Origin: Sphingobacterium sp. GVS05A
GTDB taxonomy: Bacteria; Bacteroidota; Bacteroidia; Sphingobacteriales; Sphingobacteriaceae
Direction of reading: 5' to 3'
DNA length: 64,000 nucleotides
Assembly (NCBI RefSeq): GCF_019969845.1
Contig: NZ_JAHXYR010000001.1
Span: forward strand, 1 to 64,000
Shown here: piece after piece, positions 37,566-45,766 of the stretch
Layout: each line of letters opens with the position of its first letter
How positions within the stretch are numbered: the stretch's first letter is position 1
The notes under the pieces: generated by a model
Database searches by the model: none
What the model was told of the DNA's origin: nothing
Seen by the model: only the letters and a program-made list of their open reading frames with translations
Translations under genes and position numbers: made by a program

Positions 37566-37664
37566 GTGTTATAAAATATACAAGTTTCATATTTTGACTA
37601 CTACTCCGATTTTCAATCTTACATGTTATTCCCTAATTTGCTATAAGATTTAGAGAGGATAATC

Positions 37665-38192
37665 TTAGTTTTTTTGCAGGTTAGCGCGAATCGAACGTTT
37701 AAGCATATGTTTTACCACTATGCTGTGAAAAAGTTCAATTGAATAAAAATAGAGATATCCAAACCAGTTATGAAAGTGGACAATAGTGCATACAGTGACT
37801 CTTTTCAGGTCGTCTTCTGCGTCTACTATCGAAATTGATATATACGCCTTCAAATGCCTATCATCCAATAAAAGAATGGTTTCATTTGGAGACCTATCCG
37901 AAACAGAAGCAATATGATGGCCATTACCTTTTTCTATACACATTGCAATACTGCTAGTACTTTCTTTTTTTGATGTCTTTAAACCAAAAGGTTTGACCAG
38001 CATGTTACGCAATTTGAATAATGCTTTTATCCAACTTTTTTCTGATCCCCAAAAAGCGACCTGCAAGTTGTCTGGAGTTACATGATTAGCAATCGGAGTA
38101 ATACATTCAAAGGCATCAGCATAATTTGCTGGAAGATATTTATTAACTAATAATTCCTTATTTAAATTAACCTTATTTACTTTTAAATTCAT
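37665..38192 (-). CDS. DUF2867-like protein
   Basis: 175 residues without signal peptide. Segments YADAFECITP, IKALFKLRNMLVKPFGLK, LLLDDRHLKAYISISI and the C-terminal YFYSIELFHSIVVKHMLKRS match my memory of DUF2867 proteins, whose role is unknown. It lies 38 bases downstream of a TetR-family gene on the same strand and is probably repressed by it. Confidence 0.7.
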   Translation of the reverse strand: MNLKVNKVNLNKELLVNKYLPANYADAFECITPIANHVTPDNLQVAFWGSEKSWIKALFKLRNMLVKPFGLKTSKKESTSSIAMCIEKGNGHHIASVSDRSPNETILLLDDRHLKAYISISIVDAEDDLKRVTVCTIVHFHNWFGYLYFYSIELFHSIVVKHMLKRSIRANLQKN

Positions 38193-38230
38193 ACGATTAT
38201 CTCAAAATGATTACCTACCATTAAACCTTT

Positions 38231-38770
38231 TTATTCGTTATCTGTTTTATCTTTGATAAGAATTTGATATAACTCATTAAACTTATCTTTTGATATATCA
38301 GGAAGTAATTGTTGTATTCCTATTAACGTTCCATATTGCACGATTGCGGAATTTCTAGCTTGTTTTGGATCTATTCCTTTTTGAATATTTAAATCAGTAA
38401 GATATTCCATTCTCATATTGTCAACCTGTTTTACATATTCTTTGACAGTTTCATTCGAGAAGCTCCACGCACGGATCACCTGCTCGATTTTATGGGATGA
38501 GGAGCCAGCCAAATCATTCAGTATGAAGTATTTTGTCTGAATATCAGATTGTTCCTCAGTATATTTAATAAATTCAAGTGTATTCTTATTCTGCCAATAT
38601 TTCATTAATGCTTCAATGTAGCCCTCCGTATTTTTAAAATGGTGGTAGAATGATCCTTTGGTTACTTTTAAGGACTTGCAAAGATTGTCTATGGTGATTC
38701 GGTGGAAACCTTCTCTTTTCAGGACTTTCATTCCATCTTCAAACCAATCTGTTTTTTCTATTTTTTTCAT
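38231..38770 (-). CDS. TetR-family transcriptional repressor
   Basis: 179 residues. The N-terminal helix-turn-helix is typical (GFHRITIDNLCKSLKVTKGS, FYHHFKNTEGYIEALMKYW). The C-terminal ligand domain carries EQVIRAWSFSNETVKEYVKQ. A palindromic operator lies 67-87 bases upstream of the start. It probably represses itself and the DUF2867-like gene behind it. Confidence 0.92.
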   Translation of the reverse strand: MKKIEKTDWFEDGMKVLKREGFHRITIDNLCKSLKVTKGSFYHHFKNTEGYIEALMKYWQNKNTLEFIKYTEEQSDIQTKYFILNDLAGSSSHKIEQVIRAWSFSNETVKEYVKQVDNMRMEYLTDLNIQKGIDPKQARNSAIVQYGTLIGIQQLLPDISKDKFNELYQILIKDKTDNE

Positions 38771-38836
38771 GATCTATTGATTATGCTCCGATTTTAGAAT
38801 AATTCCACTTCTTCATTTCTTTTTGCATTGATATAT

Positions 38837-38857
38837 CATACCATACCTTATGGTATG
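38837..38857. promoter_or_regulatory. TetR-type operator palindrome
   Basis: CATACCAT-N5-ATGGTATG is a perfect 8-bp dyad of the spacing usual for TetR dimers, upstream of the TetR-family gene. Confidence 0.7.
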
Positions 38858-39555
38858 CAAATATATTATATTTTAACTAACAATTGCTTAAATTGAAGCA
38901 GAAATATGCGATTAGTTTAGACCGGCCTCATGAACCGAAATTAAACTACTTTTTGATTTACGGTAGAGAAATTCATAAATCCCAAATACAGTTAGAATGG
39001 AAGTCTATGGGTGTTTAGCAGAAAAACGTGCGCAACTGCTTCAAAGATAGTATGTTTTGATTTCAAACCAAATCAAATACAAATTTCAAAAATTTTCCAC
39101 TGGAAAAATTTTTGAAATCGTTATCATACGCTAGTTACCTATACAAGAGTTCTCAAATTAGTTTACTTCAGCTTACCCTTATAATTTTACTTTCATTTTG
39201 ACGGTATGCAGGGCGGGCAATTGCAAGTAGCAAACAGATATGCCATACATTAAGATGTGGGTCATGACACACATTATCAAGGTATATCAATCCTTTTTTT
39301 GCAACATCAGTTTTCATCGTCAAACATCTTTAGTAAATAAGTTTTATTGGATGAGGGAACTCATTTAACGCTCCGACGTAATTCAGTGTGGAACTTTACG
39401 ATTAGATAGAAGGTCGGTAAACTGTATAAAAAGAGGCTGTATGGTAAAGTCTTTTTGACCGCCCAAGAGGACGGTACGCTGGTAGGAAGGTGTGAAAAAG
39501 ATAAAATCAATCACATATACAAAGTTGACAATAATTTTTATGGTGAGTTATAGTT
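38858..39555. other. Gene-poor decayed region
   Basis: About 700 bases with no intact gene. It precedes a broken cation-transporter gene and probably contains unrecognisable parts of it. Confidence 0.4.
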
Positions 39556-39737
39556 ATGATGGGGCTGAGCCATTCGCTTCAAATTCCCGAGCTGGATGGC
39601 TTGGCCTCCGTAATTGTTGGCTTATTACTGGTTTTTGTTTCCTTTATTCTGGCAAGGGAAGCAGGAGCTTATTGATGGGCGAGGAGATAGAATTAGAGCG
39701 ATGTTATCAATGGATAAAAGATACTTTGTTGAATTGA
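39556..39737 (+). pseudogene. Frameshifted CDF cation-efflux transporter remnant
   Basis: One frame gives GLSHSLQIPELDGLASVIVG and then LLLVFVSFILAREAGA. After a frame change the sequence continues SRSLLMGEEIELE. These are the consecutive motifs of cation diffusion facilitator proteins (D-G-xAS-xx-GLLL, AREx-SLLMGE). Neither upstream TM helices nor the C-terminal domain remain in frame. Confidence 0.65.
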
Positions 39738-40094
39738 TAGATTATTGGTCATTGGATAATGAACATGATGAAGATCACATTTTTAAAATAACACCTCTTA
39801 TGAGAACTATCTAATCAATATGGATGGTATTAAATTAAATGAAGAGTTTGGAGACTTATTCGCTTACAATCTAAGTGTAAATTTTCAAAATAAAGGCGCG
39901 GAAATATATTAGGGTAAAATGACCAAAGGTGGATTAAAGCAGGATTTAGTTATTTGAAAACTACCAAAGGTACGATTCACTAGAGTCTTATCTGTTGTCT
40001 GATACGTCGCTGGAGCTAAGAATGATCAATACTGTGCAAATGAAATCTAGAACAGATACACTAATATTAAAATTGAAATAGCTTTGCTTTTTCT
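39738..40094. other. Decayed region, short broken frames only
   Basis: Frames such as the 30-codon one from 39820 end in premature stops. The A/T-rich sequence looks like eroded coding DNA but no family is recognisable. Confidence 0.35.
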
Positions 40095-40306
40095 ATGTGG
40101 GGGGAAATGGTTGAGTTCTTACAATCTCTGACCAAAAAAACTAGAGTAAGTGCCTTTGATAAACAAGATTTTTATTCAAATAAATTGGCGCAGATTTTTT
40201 TGATTTTTTAGCACATCCTACTAATTCTCATTTGAGAAAAAAGGACTTTGTGGCTGTATTTCAAGGTTATATAAATACTAAGTATACAAAACCAACTTGG
40301 AAATAA
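40095..40306 (+). pseudogene. Frameshifted gene of unknown function
   Basis: ATG 40095 opens WGEMVEFLQSLTKKTRVSAF, then after a one-base shift near 40200 the frame continues FLAHPTNSHLRKKDFVAVFQ and GYINTKYTKPTWK to a TAA one base before the next ATG. The tight join to the downstream gene suggests a former two-gene unit. Family not recognised. Confidence 0.4.
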
Positions 40307-40307
40307 G

Positions 40308-40577
40308 ATGAAAAAACTATTGTTAATGGTTATGGTGTTAGGCTGTTCAGAAAATCAAGGAGATAGGAATTACGATAATTTAAAAAAGATAGAATTAGGA
40401 ATGCATTACGATAAAGTTGTGGATATTATGGGGGGTGCTACTGATAGTATAGACTTTGAAGGTGATACATTACGATTTAATCTTAAATATAAATCCGCGG
40501 TAGGATCCTCTGACGACTATTTTATTTTCTTTTCAAAAAAGGATAATCTTGTTATTGCTATTGGTGATGGTCAGTAA
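40308..40577 (+). CDS. Small putative lipoprotein
   Basis: 89 residues. A short hydrophobic N terminus leads to Cys13 (MVLGC), a plausible but short lipobox. The rest (KIELGMHYDKVVDIMGGATD, RFNLKYKS) has the LGM-xx-xVxxIMG-P pattern of SmpA/BamE-like small lipoproteins. It follows a frameshifted gene by one base and may itself be a remnant of a larger operon, although the frame is intact. Confidence 0.55.
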   Translation: MKKLLLMVMVLGCSENQGDRNYDNLKKIELGMHYDKVVDIMGGATDSIDFEGDTLRFNLKYKSAVGSSDDYFIFFSKKDNLVIAIGDGQ

Positions 40578-40980
40578 GAACAATGGAGCTAATATAATTG
40601 TCAATTTATTAGATGTTTGGTGGTTCTGGGCAGTCGTTATATTATTTAGATCCAATCCATTACCGATGCTGCGACACTTGATGAGACAGTGTCAGGATAT
40701 GATTGAAGCAGACAATAAGCGCGGATAATAATGATCAAAAATGTGTTTAAATGCTGCTTCATCGCCATTTAGCCACATATTTACACATATTTATATGACG
40801 ATCTATAATTTTTGCTGACACCATAGGGCTCTTGAAATTTCTACAAAAATATTTGTTAGATGTTAATATAGTGTTATCAAATACATTCCTTAAATACTTT
40901 TTATTCCACTACCCGAAATCTTTATACCCAAGCTCAATGACGAAAGGATTTTACTCCGCTATATACAATTTGTATCACTA
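40578..40980. other. Intergenic/decayed region
   Basis: About 400 bases with no supported gene; short broken frames only. Confidence 0.35.
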
Positions 40981-41102
40981 GCTAGTGATGGACATACTGC
41001 CTTTCTCATCAGTTTAGCCACCTCCACTCTGGATACTTTGATATTTCTTTTGTGCAGTTCTCGGATATTCCGCTTCTTACAGATACATCCAGACATGATG
41101 TA
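40981..41102 (-). pseudogene. IS3-family transposase (OrfB) fragment
   Basis: The minus strand encodes ICKKRNIRELHKRNIKVSRV and then EVAKLMRKA, which matches the helix-turn-helix region near the N terminus of IS3 OrfB (xI-x-ELHKRG-I-VSRxxVARLMK). Only about 35 codons are left and no catalytic core is present. Confidence 0.5.
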
Positions 41103-41508
41103 GATTTTGTATAAAACTGTTCAACAAAAGTGATGACGAACTCATTGCTTTGAAATACACAAATGAATCTACTTGTTTCGGCTTCAGATTTTAATTACTC
41201 TGAATTCTGGGCTATTAAAATCTGAATTATTTACTTTCTCCCATACACATCAGATATTTTGATGTAACGGTTACGGCCAATATAACTGCTGCCTTTATTC
41301 TCTAAGTAGCATAGCGGAAAAGCATATCATGCGACATACACCGAAGATACCTTTCCTTTTCTCTTCATATAACTACCATGTATCACAAGGTATTATTAAA
41401 TACAAGTGTATGTGTAATGTCATGTATTTTAAATTAATTATTTTTCATTAAAAATAATTGTAGCTAATTTAGTTCTTGTTAATAATAACTTAAAGAAAAT
41501 AAAAAGGG
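41103..41508. other. Region upstream of the peptide array
   Basis: About 400 bases, very A/T-rich in the last 120, containing the presumed promoter of the peptide array. I see no clear TAnnTTTG/TTTG promoter pair. Confidence 0.35.
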
Positions 41509-41622
41509 ATGAGCACAAACATGAATCACTTCAAAGGAGACATTAAGGTTTACAATGCTGAAGCAGAGGCAGGAGGCATAATCGTTGGTACAGACGATTG
41601 GTATTTTATTGCCGGTTGGTAA
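41509..41622 (+). CDS. Tandem precursor peptide 1 (37 residues)
   Basis: First of four consecutive small genes. N terminus MSTNMNHFKGDIKVYNAEAE, then AGG and the 14-residue tail IIVGTDDWYFIAGW. It has no signal peptide, no Cys and ends in Trp. It is the most divergent copy in the N-terminal half (Phe-Lys for Ser-Arg, Ile for Val, Ala for Ser), but the tail is identical. The Ala-Gly-Gly before the tail resembles a double-glycine leader cleavage site. An ABC exporter gene lies downstream. Function as a secreted peptide is inferred. Confidence 0.8.
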   Translation: MSTNMNHFKGDIKVYNAEAEAGGIIVGTDDWYFIAGW

Positions 41623-41678
41623 TAACATGGTAGACTGGAAATTTAAGAACAGAATTTTTAACAATTAAAACTAAAAAA

Positions 41679-41801
41679 ATGAACACGAAGAACACACACA
41701 TGAATCACTCCAGAGGAGACGTTAAAGTTTACAACTCAGAAGCGGAGGCAGGCGGCATAATCGTTGGTACAGACGATTGGTATTTTATTGCCGGTTGGTA
41801 A
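41679..41801 (+). CDS. Tandem precursor peptide 2 (40 residues)
   Basis: MNTKNTHMNHSRGDVKVYNS then EAEAGG and tail IIVGTDDWYFIAGW. It is preceded by an A-rich segment (ACTAAAAAA) that recurs before copies 3 and 4. The protein is the same as that of copy 3. The repeat includes the noncoding spacer, so the genes arose by tandem duplication. Confidence 0.85.
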   Translation: MNTKNTHMNHSRGDVKVYNSEAEAGGIIVGTDDWYFIAGW

Positions 41802-41858
41802 TAACACGGTGGATCAGAAATTTAAGAACAGAATTTTTAACAATTAAAACTACAAAAA

Positions 41859-41981
41859 ATGAACACGAAGAACACACACATGAATCACTCCAGAGGAGAT
41901 GTTAAAGTTTACAACTCAGAAGCGGAGGCAGGCGGTATTATCGTTGGTACAGACGATTGGTACTTTATTGCCGGCTGGTAA
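41859..41981 (+). CDS. Tandem precursor peptide 3 (40 residues)
   Basis: Same protein as copy 2, with a few synonymous changes (for example GGC to GGT, TAT to TAC, GGT to GGC). Conservation of the protein while silent sites vary argues that the peptide is translated and selected. Confidence 0.85.
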   Translation: MNTKNTHMNHSRGDVKVYNSEAEAGGIIVGTDDWYFIAGW

Positions 41982-42038
41982 TAAACACGGTAGACTGGAA
42001 ATTTAAGAACAGAATTTTTAACAATTAAAACTAAAAAA

Positions 42039-42161
42039 ATGAACACGAAGAACACACACATGAATCACTCCAGAGGAGATGTTAAAGTTTACAACTCAGA
42101 AGCGGAGGCAGGCGGTATTATCGTTGGTACAGACGATTGGTACTTTATTGCCAGTTGGTAA
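42039..42161 (+). CDS. Tandem precursor peptide 4 (40 residues)
   Basis: Same leader as copies 2 and 3. The tail ends IASW instead of IAGW, the only amino-acid change in any tail. It is followed within 5 bases by a strong hairpin. Confidence 0.85.
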   Translation: MNTKNTHMNHSRGDVKVYNSEAEAGGIIVGTDDWYFIASW

Positions 42162-42165
42162 TATC

Positions 42166-42203
42166 TTAATCCTCCGGGCCGATCATTAGACTCGGAGGAT
42201 TAA
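42166..42203 (+). terminator. Hairpin between the peptide array and the processing/export genes
   Basis: TTAATCCTCCG pairs perfectly with CGGAGGATTAA (11 bp, extendable by a G-U and a G-C). It is followed by AAAATTAAACCCCC rather than a U-run, so it may be a leaky terminator or an RNA-stabilising end that sets high peptide to low enzyme expression. Confidence 0.6.
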
Positions 42204-42277
42204 AAATTAAACCCCCAATTATTTTATCATTTATAGTATTTTATTTTCACGAACAAGGCTTTAAACAGAGTTTACAT

Positions 42278-43219
42278 ATGAGAACCATTTCCAATTTTGA
42301 AAGGAACATAGAGAAAGGGATTGACTGGGTTATAAACAACTATGACTATTTTGACCCTTATCAGAGAAAAGAAAACTATCCAGAACATATTTCTAAAAAA
42401 AGTTTTGCTGAGATAACCTTGATCGTCTTCGCAGCAAAAAAAGTTGAAAAACATCTTAATAGCGTATTGCTCAACAAAATTGAATTCTTAAGTACACAGA
42501 TCTTGAAAACTTTGAAAAGCCCACAGTTATATATGGGTATTTTTAAAAATGAAAGAAGCTTTAAACCTATGGAGGTTGCATTACTTATTATGCTCAAGCT
42601 TCATCCGGAAGATGAGTTATTAAACAAAATTGTATTGAAAGCTTTTTATTCAGGTCTTTTTGATCCCTGTGTTGCTTCTGCGTTTAGGCACTATGAAGTC
42701 AAGTCATTTCTGGAAATGAACAAACTGATCGAGTTTGACAATAAAGAAAAGATAAGTTTAGCGAAGCAGTCGATATTAGGTAAAAGGCAGCTGAATTTAG
42801 TGAACATGACTCGTTTAGAAGAGTATGAGCTTACACATATACTATTTTACCTCACAGAGTGGGAGAAGATAAATGCGAACCAAATCATTATGGAGTTGGG
42901 GGTTAACACTATACAGGAGCTTGTACTATATTTAACTGGTAAAAACCTACTTCTTAAGAATAATGATCTGTTAGCCGAATTGGTTATGAATATGGTTCAT
43001 TTGAATGTAGCGCATCCATTGCTTGATCAATCAATAAATACGCTATGTGAAGGGCAAAGAGAAGATGGAGTATTTGAAGCTGCCTCATATACCTATCAGA
43101 GGGCTTTAGTCGAATCTACGACATTACGGTCCTTAGTAGACAGGGATCGGGATGTGGTCTTGAATTATCACACCACCTTCGTGTCAATAGCAGCATTGCT
43201 CACATATTATTTAAATTAA
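42278..43219 (+). CDS. Uncharacterised helical protein, DUF6895-like, of the peptide cluster
   Basis: 313 residues, no signal peptide or TM helices, predicted mostly alpha-helical. N-terminal GIDWVINNYDYFDPY, central ELTHILFYLTEWEKI and C-terminal GQREDGVFEAASYTYQ and NYHTTFVSIAALLTYYL are the notable segments. The THxLFYLTDxG pattern recalls DUF6895 proteins of actinomycetes (from memory, unverified). The QREDGVF element resembles the QW-type repeat of alpha/alpha-toroid proteins. It follows the peptide array and hairpin and is 17 bases from the next gene. A peptide-binding or modifying role is inferred. Confidence 0.6.
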   Translation: MRTISNFERNIEKGIDWVINNYDYFDPYQRKENYPEHISKKSFAEITLIVFAAKKVEKHLNSVLLNKIEFLSTQILKTLKSPQLYMGIFKNERSFKPMEVALLIMLKLHPEDELLNKIVLKAFYSGLFDPCVASAFRHYEVKSFLEMNKLIEFDNKEKISLAKQSILGKRQLNLVNMTRLEEYELTHILFYLTEWEKINANQIIMELGVNTIQELVLYLTGKNLLLKNNDLLAELVMNMVHLNVAHPLLDQSINTLCEGQREDGVFEAASYTYQRALVESTTLRSLVDRDRDVVLNYHTTFVSIAALLTYYLN

Positions 43220-43236
43220 AACCCCATTTAACGATC

Positions 43237-43953
43237 ATGAATTATAATGAAATCAATAATATAAATATGAATTTCGGAGCCTGGATAAGCACGTTGTTAG
43301 AAAGGGAGTGTTTATTAAATGGAACTGTTTCGGATGTTGAAATGATCAAGCAAAAACTCACTTTGTTTGAGTTAAATTTTAGGTCAAAAATCTGTTCTTT
43401 TGATGACATTAATAGTTTTCTTATCGAACTTTACGACCTTGGATTTCAAAATGATCTTCTCTCTGATACAAAAAAATATTCCACGTTATCGACTTTTGAA
43501 AATGAATTTGATTCTATTCCTGAAGATTTTTTTAGATTAAATAATGAGGAGATTGTGCCGTTTACCCGAGCGTTCATTCTTCCTAATAGCTTTAATGAAA
43601 TACAGGCCAGAGCTATAGTAGATTCTTTAACCAAATCAAATGTTATATTTTTAGAGTGCCTAATGATACAATGTTTTGAACGATTTCAGTTAATAGAAGC
43701 TAATACGCTTTTGAGATTTTTAAAAATTTCTGGTAATAAGTCAATTGCTGTAAATTCTGGAGTAAAATACCTAAGACTCCTCCAGACAACTCAGGGATAT
43801 TTCTATTGTGAAAGTAGTATTTCTGATTTAAAGGATTTAAACATCATTAATTTTCTGACAAAAAATTTAGATTGTTTGAGAACCCTGAATGCTACTTTTT
43901 CTAAAGTAAACGATACAGCAGTTATGTATAAAGTTATTCAAGCGAGCGTTTAA
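43237..43953 (+). CDS. Uncharacterised helical protein of the peptide cluster
   Basis: 238 residues, no signal peptide, no TM helix, no catalytic motif that I recognise. It is helical throughout; LRLLQTTQGYFYCESS near the C terminus is similar to the toroid-type QxxxGxF turn seen in the preceding protein, so the two may be distant relatives or partners. It stands between the DUF6895-like gene and the ABC exporter gene (3 bases to the exporter's TTG start), so translation is probably coupled. Confidence 0.6.
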   Translation: MNYNEINNINMNFGAWISTLLERECLLNGTVSDVEMIKQKLTLFELNFRSKICSFDDINSFLIELYDLGFQNDLLSDTKKYSTLSTFENEFDSIPEDFFRLNNEEIVPFTRAFILPNSFNEIQARAIVDSLTKSNVIFLECLMIQCFERFQLIEANTLLRFLKISGNKSIAVNSGVKYLRLLQTTQGYFYCESSISDLKDLNIINFLTKNLDCLRTLNATFSKVNDTAVMYKVIQASV

Positions 43954-43956
43954 TAC

Positions 43957-45750
43957 TTGGAGATCATCAATTCAACACTAGAGAATATGAAATTTTTACT
44001 ATCAAAGATTTTTATAAAGAATATTTTTACCCATTTTAGGAATAATATTAAGATATTTTATATTGGATTAATATTTCTGGTCTTATCTGGTGCTTTACAG
44101 CTTACACTTCCGCCGATTTTAGGTAAAACTTTTAGTCAAACTACACAACAATTGAATTTCGATTCTAAAGATCTACAGAAAAACCTTATCATATTGGTAT
44201 TTGTCTTTATTTTACAATATATCCTCACCTTCATAAGAAATTATTTTTTCAATAATTTTGCAGAAAAGTCGATTGGCTCGATAAGAAAAAGTTTATTCAA
44301 AAAATATATGCATCTGCCCTTTTCCTTTCATCGTAAAAATAAAACAGGAGATTTGATGAGCAGATTGTCGGGAGATGTATTTGTAGTTAGGGATTTATAT
44401 TCTACTCAGTTATCTGATGTGCTCCATAGTGTTTTTCTGCTACTATTTAGTGTAGTAATTTTATTCTCAATTAACGTAAAGCTGACCCTGATTTTAATTT
44501 CAGTCTTTCCATTTGTTATGTTTGTAGCAACATACTTTTCTGGGAAAATTAAGAAGAATTCGGTGGAGACTCAGGCCTTTCAAGCCAGCTGTAATTCTAT
44601 TATAGAAGAAGATCTAGCACATATAAGAACAATTAAGCTTTTCGGTAATGAAGATCAGGAAGTCAAAAGATTCTCACAGGAAATCGATGCTGTTATCCAA
44701 AAGTCAATTAAGAATAGTCTGATAAGATCAACTTTTGTGCTATCTACATCTTTCTTAGTGGTATTAGCTATGGTTTTAAATGTGTTCTATGCATTTTTAA
44801 TGGTTGCAATGGGCGAATTGACAGTTGCAGAGATAATTACTTTTGTTTTCAATATGGTTTTTATTATAAACGCTTTCTCCTCCATATCGAATTTTTTCGG
44901 TAGTCTCCAACGATCGAAAGGTGCAACAGCCCGCATTTTGGAGATCTTAAATGAAAAAGATGAGCATGGGCAGAAGAAAGAGATGATCGAAAACTTTAAA
45001 AGTAAAATAAATATTGAGAATTTATCATTATCCTTCGAGGAAAATGGTCATGACATTCTTAAAAATATCTCTTTTGAAATAAAAAAGGGAGAAAAGGTTG
45101 CGATCGTTGGCAATAACGGGGCCGGGAAGTCTTCGCTTATTAATACGTTAATAGGACTAATCAGTCCTTCAGAAGGGAATATTTATATTGATGACGTCAA
45201 AGTGAATACTATTTCTCCTGAAAGCTATAGAAAAATTTTTGGTGTGGTGTCCCAGGATATTGAAATTTTCAATCGCTCTATATATGAGAATATTATTTTT
45301 GGAACCGATCTTGATCCTAAAAGATTGAAGGAAGTCTTAAAAATATCAAATTGTGAGGAGATCTTGGCTTCATTAAATACCGATTTACATGTAGCGTTGG
45401 GCAAAAATGGTAATAAGTTGTCTGGAGGCCAACGTCAACGTGTAGCACTTGCCAGATCATTATATAAGAACGCCGATATCATAATCTTCGATGAAGCTAC
45501 AAGTTCAATAGATGCAATGTCTGAGCATCTGATCTATCAAAATCTAAAAGATATCTTAGAAGAAAAGACTTTAATGGCAATTGTTCATGATTTCTCAAGA
45601 ATCAAAGATTACGATAAAATAATTGTGCTTCACAAAGGACAGATCGAAGCAATAGGTGACCATCAGTCATTAATAAATAGTGGCTGTATACCCTACATCC
45701 AATTATATGATAAACAGTTTAAGCAAGATAAGAAAATTGTGGCGGCTTAA
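43957..45750 (+). CDS. ABC-type exporter (TM and ATPase domains fused)
   Basis: 597 residues from TTG 43957; ATG 43987 gives 587 and is equally possible. Six TM helices (about 20-310), then an ATPase domain with Walker A VGNNGAGKSS (about 385), signature LSGGQRQRVAL (about 487), Walker B IIIFDEATS and switch His in AIVHDFS. It lacks the N-terminal C39 peptidase domain found on exporters that cleave double-glycine leaders, so any leader removal needs another protease. Its position behind the peptide array makes it the likely peptide exporter. Confidence 0.9.
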   Translation: MEIINSTLENMKFLLSKIFIKNIFTHFRNNIKIFYIGLIFLVLSGALQLTLPPILGKTFSQTTQQLNFDSKDLQKNLIILVFVFILQYILTFIRNYFFNNFAEKSIGSIRKSLFKKYMHLPFSFHRKNKTGDLMSRLSGDVFVVRDLYSTQLSDVLHSVFLLLFSVVILFSINVKLTLILISVFPFVMFVATYFSGKIKKNSVETQAFQASCNSIIEEDLAHIRTIKLFGNEDQEVKRFSQEIDAVIQKSIKNSLIRSTFVLSTSFLVVLAMVLNVFYAFLMVAMGELTVAEIITFVFNMVFIINAFSSISNFFGSLQRSKGATARILEILNEKDEHGQKKEMIENFKSKINIENLSLSFEENGHDILKNISFEIKKGEKVAIVGNNGAGKSSLINTLIGLISPSEGNIYIDDVKVNTISPESYRKIFGVVSQDIEIFNRSIYENIIFGTDLDPKRLKEVLKISNCEEILASLNTDLHVALGKNGNKLSGGQRQRVALARSLYKNADIIIFDEATSSIDAMSEHLIYQNLKDILEEKTLMAIVHDFSRIKDYDKIIVLHKGQIEAIGDHQSLINSGCIPYIQLYDKQFKQDKKIVAA

Positions 45751-45766
45751 ATAAACTGACTGGATA

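Larger units (their letters stand above)
41509..42161 (+). repeat. Four-unit tandem gene repeat, 170-180 bp period
   Basis: Starts are spaced 170, 180 and 180 bases. Each unit is one peptide gene plus a ~57-base spacer ending in AATTTTTAACAATTAAAACT. Units 2-4 are nearly identical; unit 1 is older or more diverged. Confidence 0.95.

Noticed and set aside
41509..42161. CRISPR array
   Set aside because: The units are 170-180 bp direct repeats that each encode a peptide; there are no unique short spacers and no cas genes.
41509..42161. Lanthipeptide, lasso or graspetide precursor
   Set aside because: No Cys for lanthionines and no LanB/LanM, lasso cyclase, ATP-grasp or radical SAM gene is visible nearby.
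43957..45750. Peptidase-containing (C39) exporter
   Set aside because: The N terminus goes straight into the first TM helix; there is no ~150-residue peptidase domain with Cys-His.
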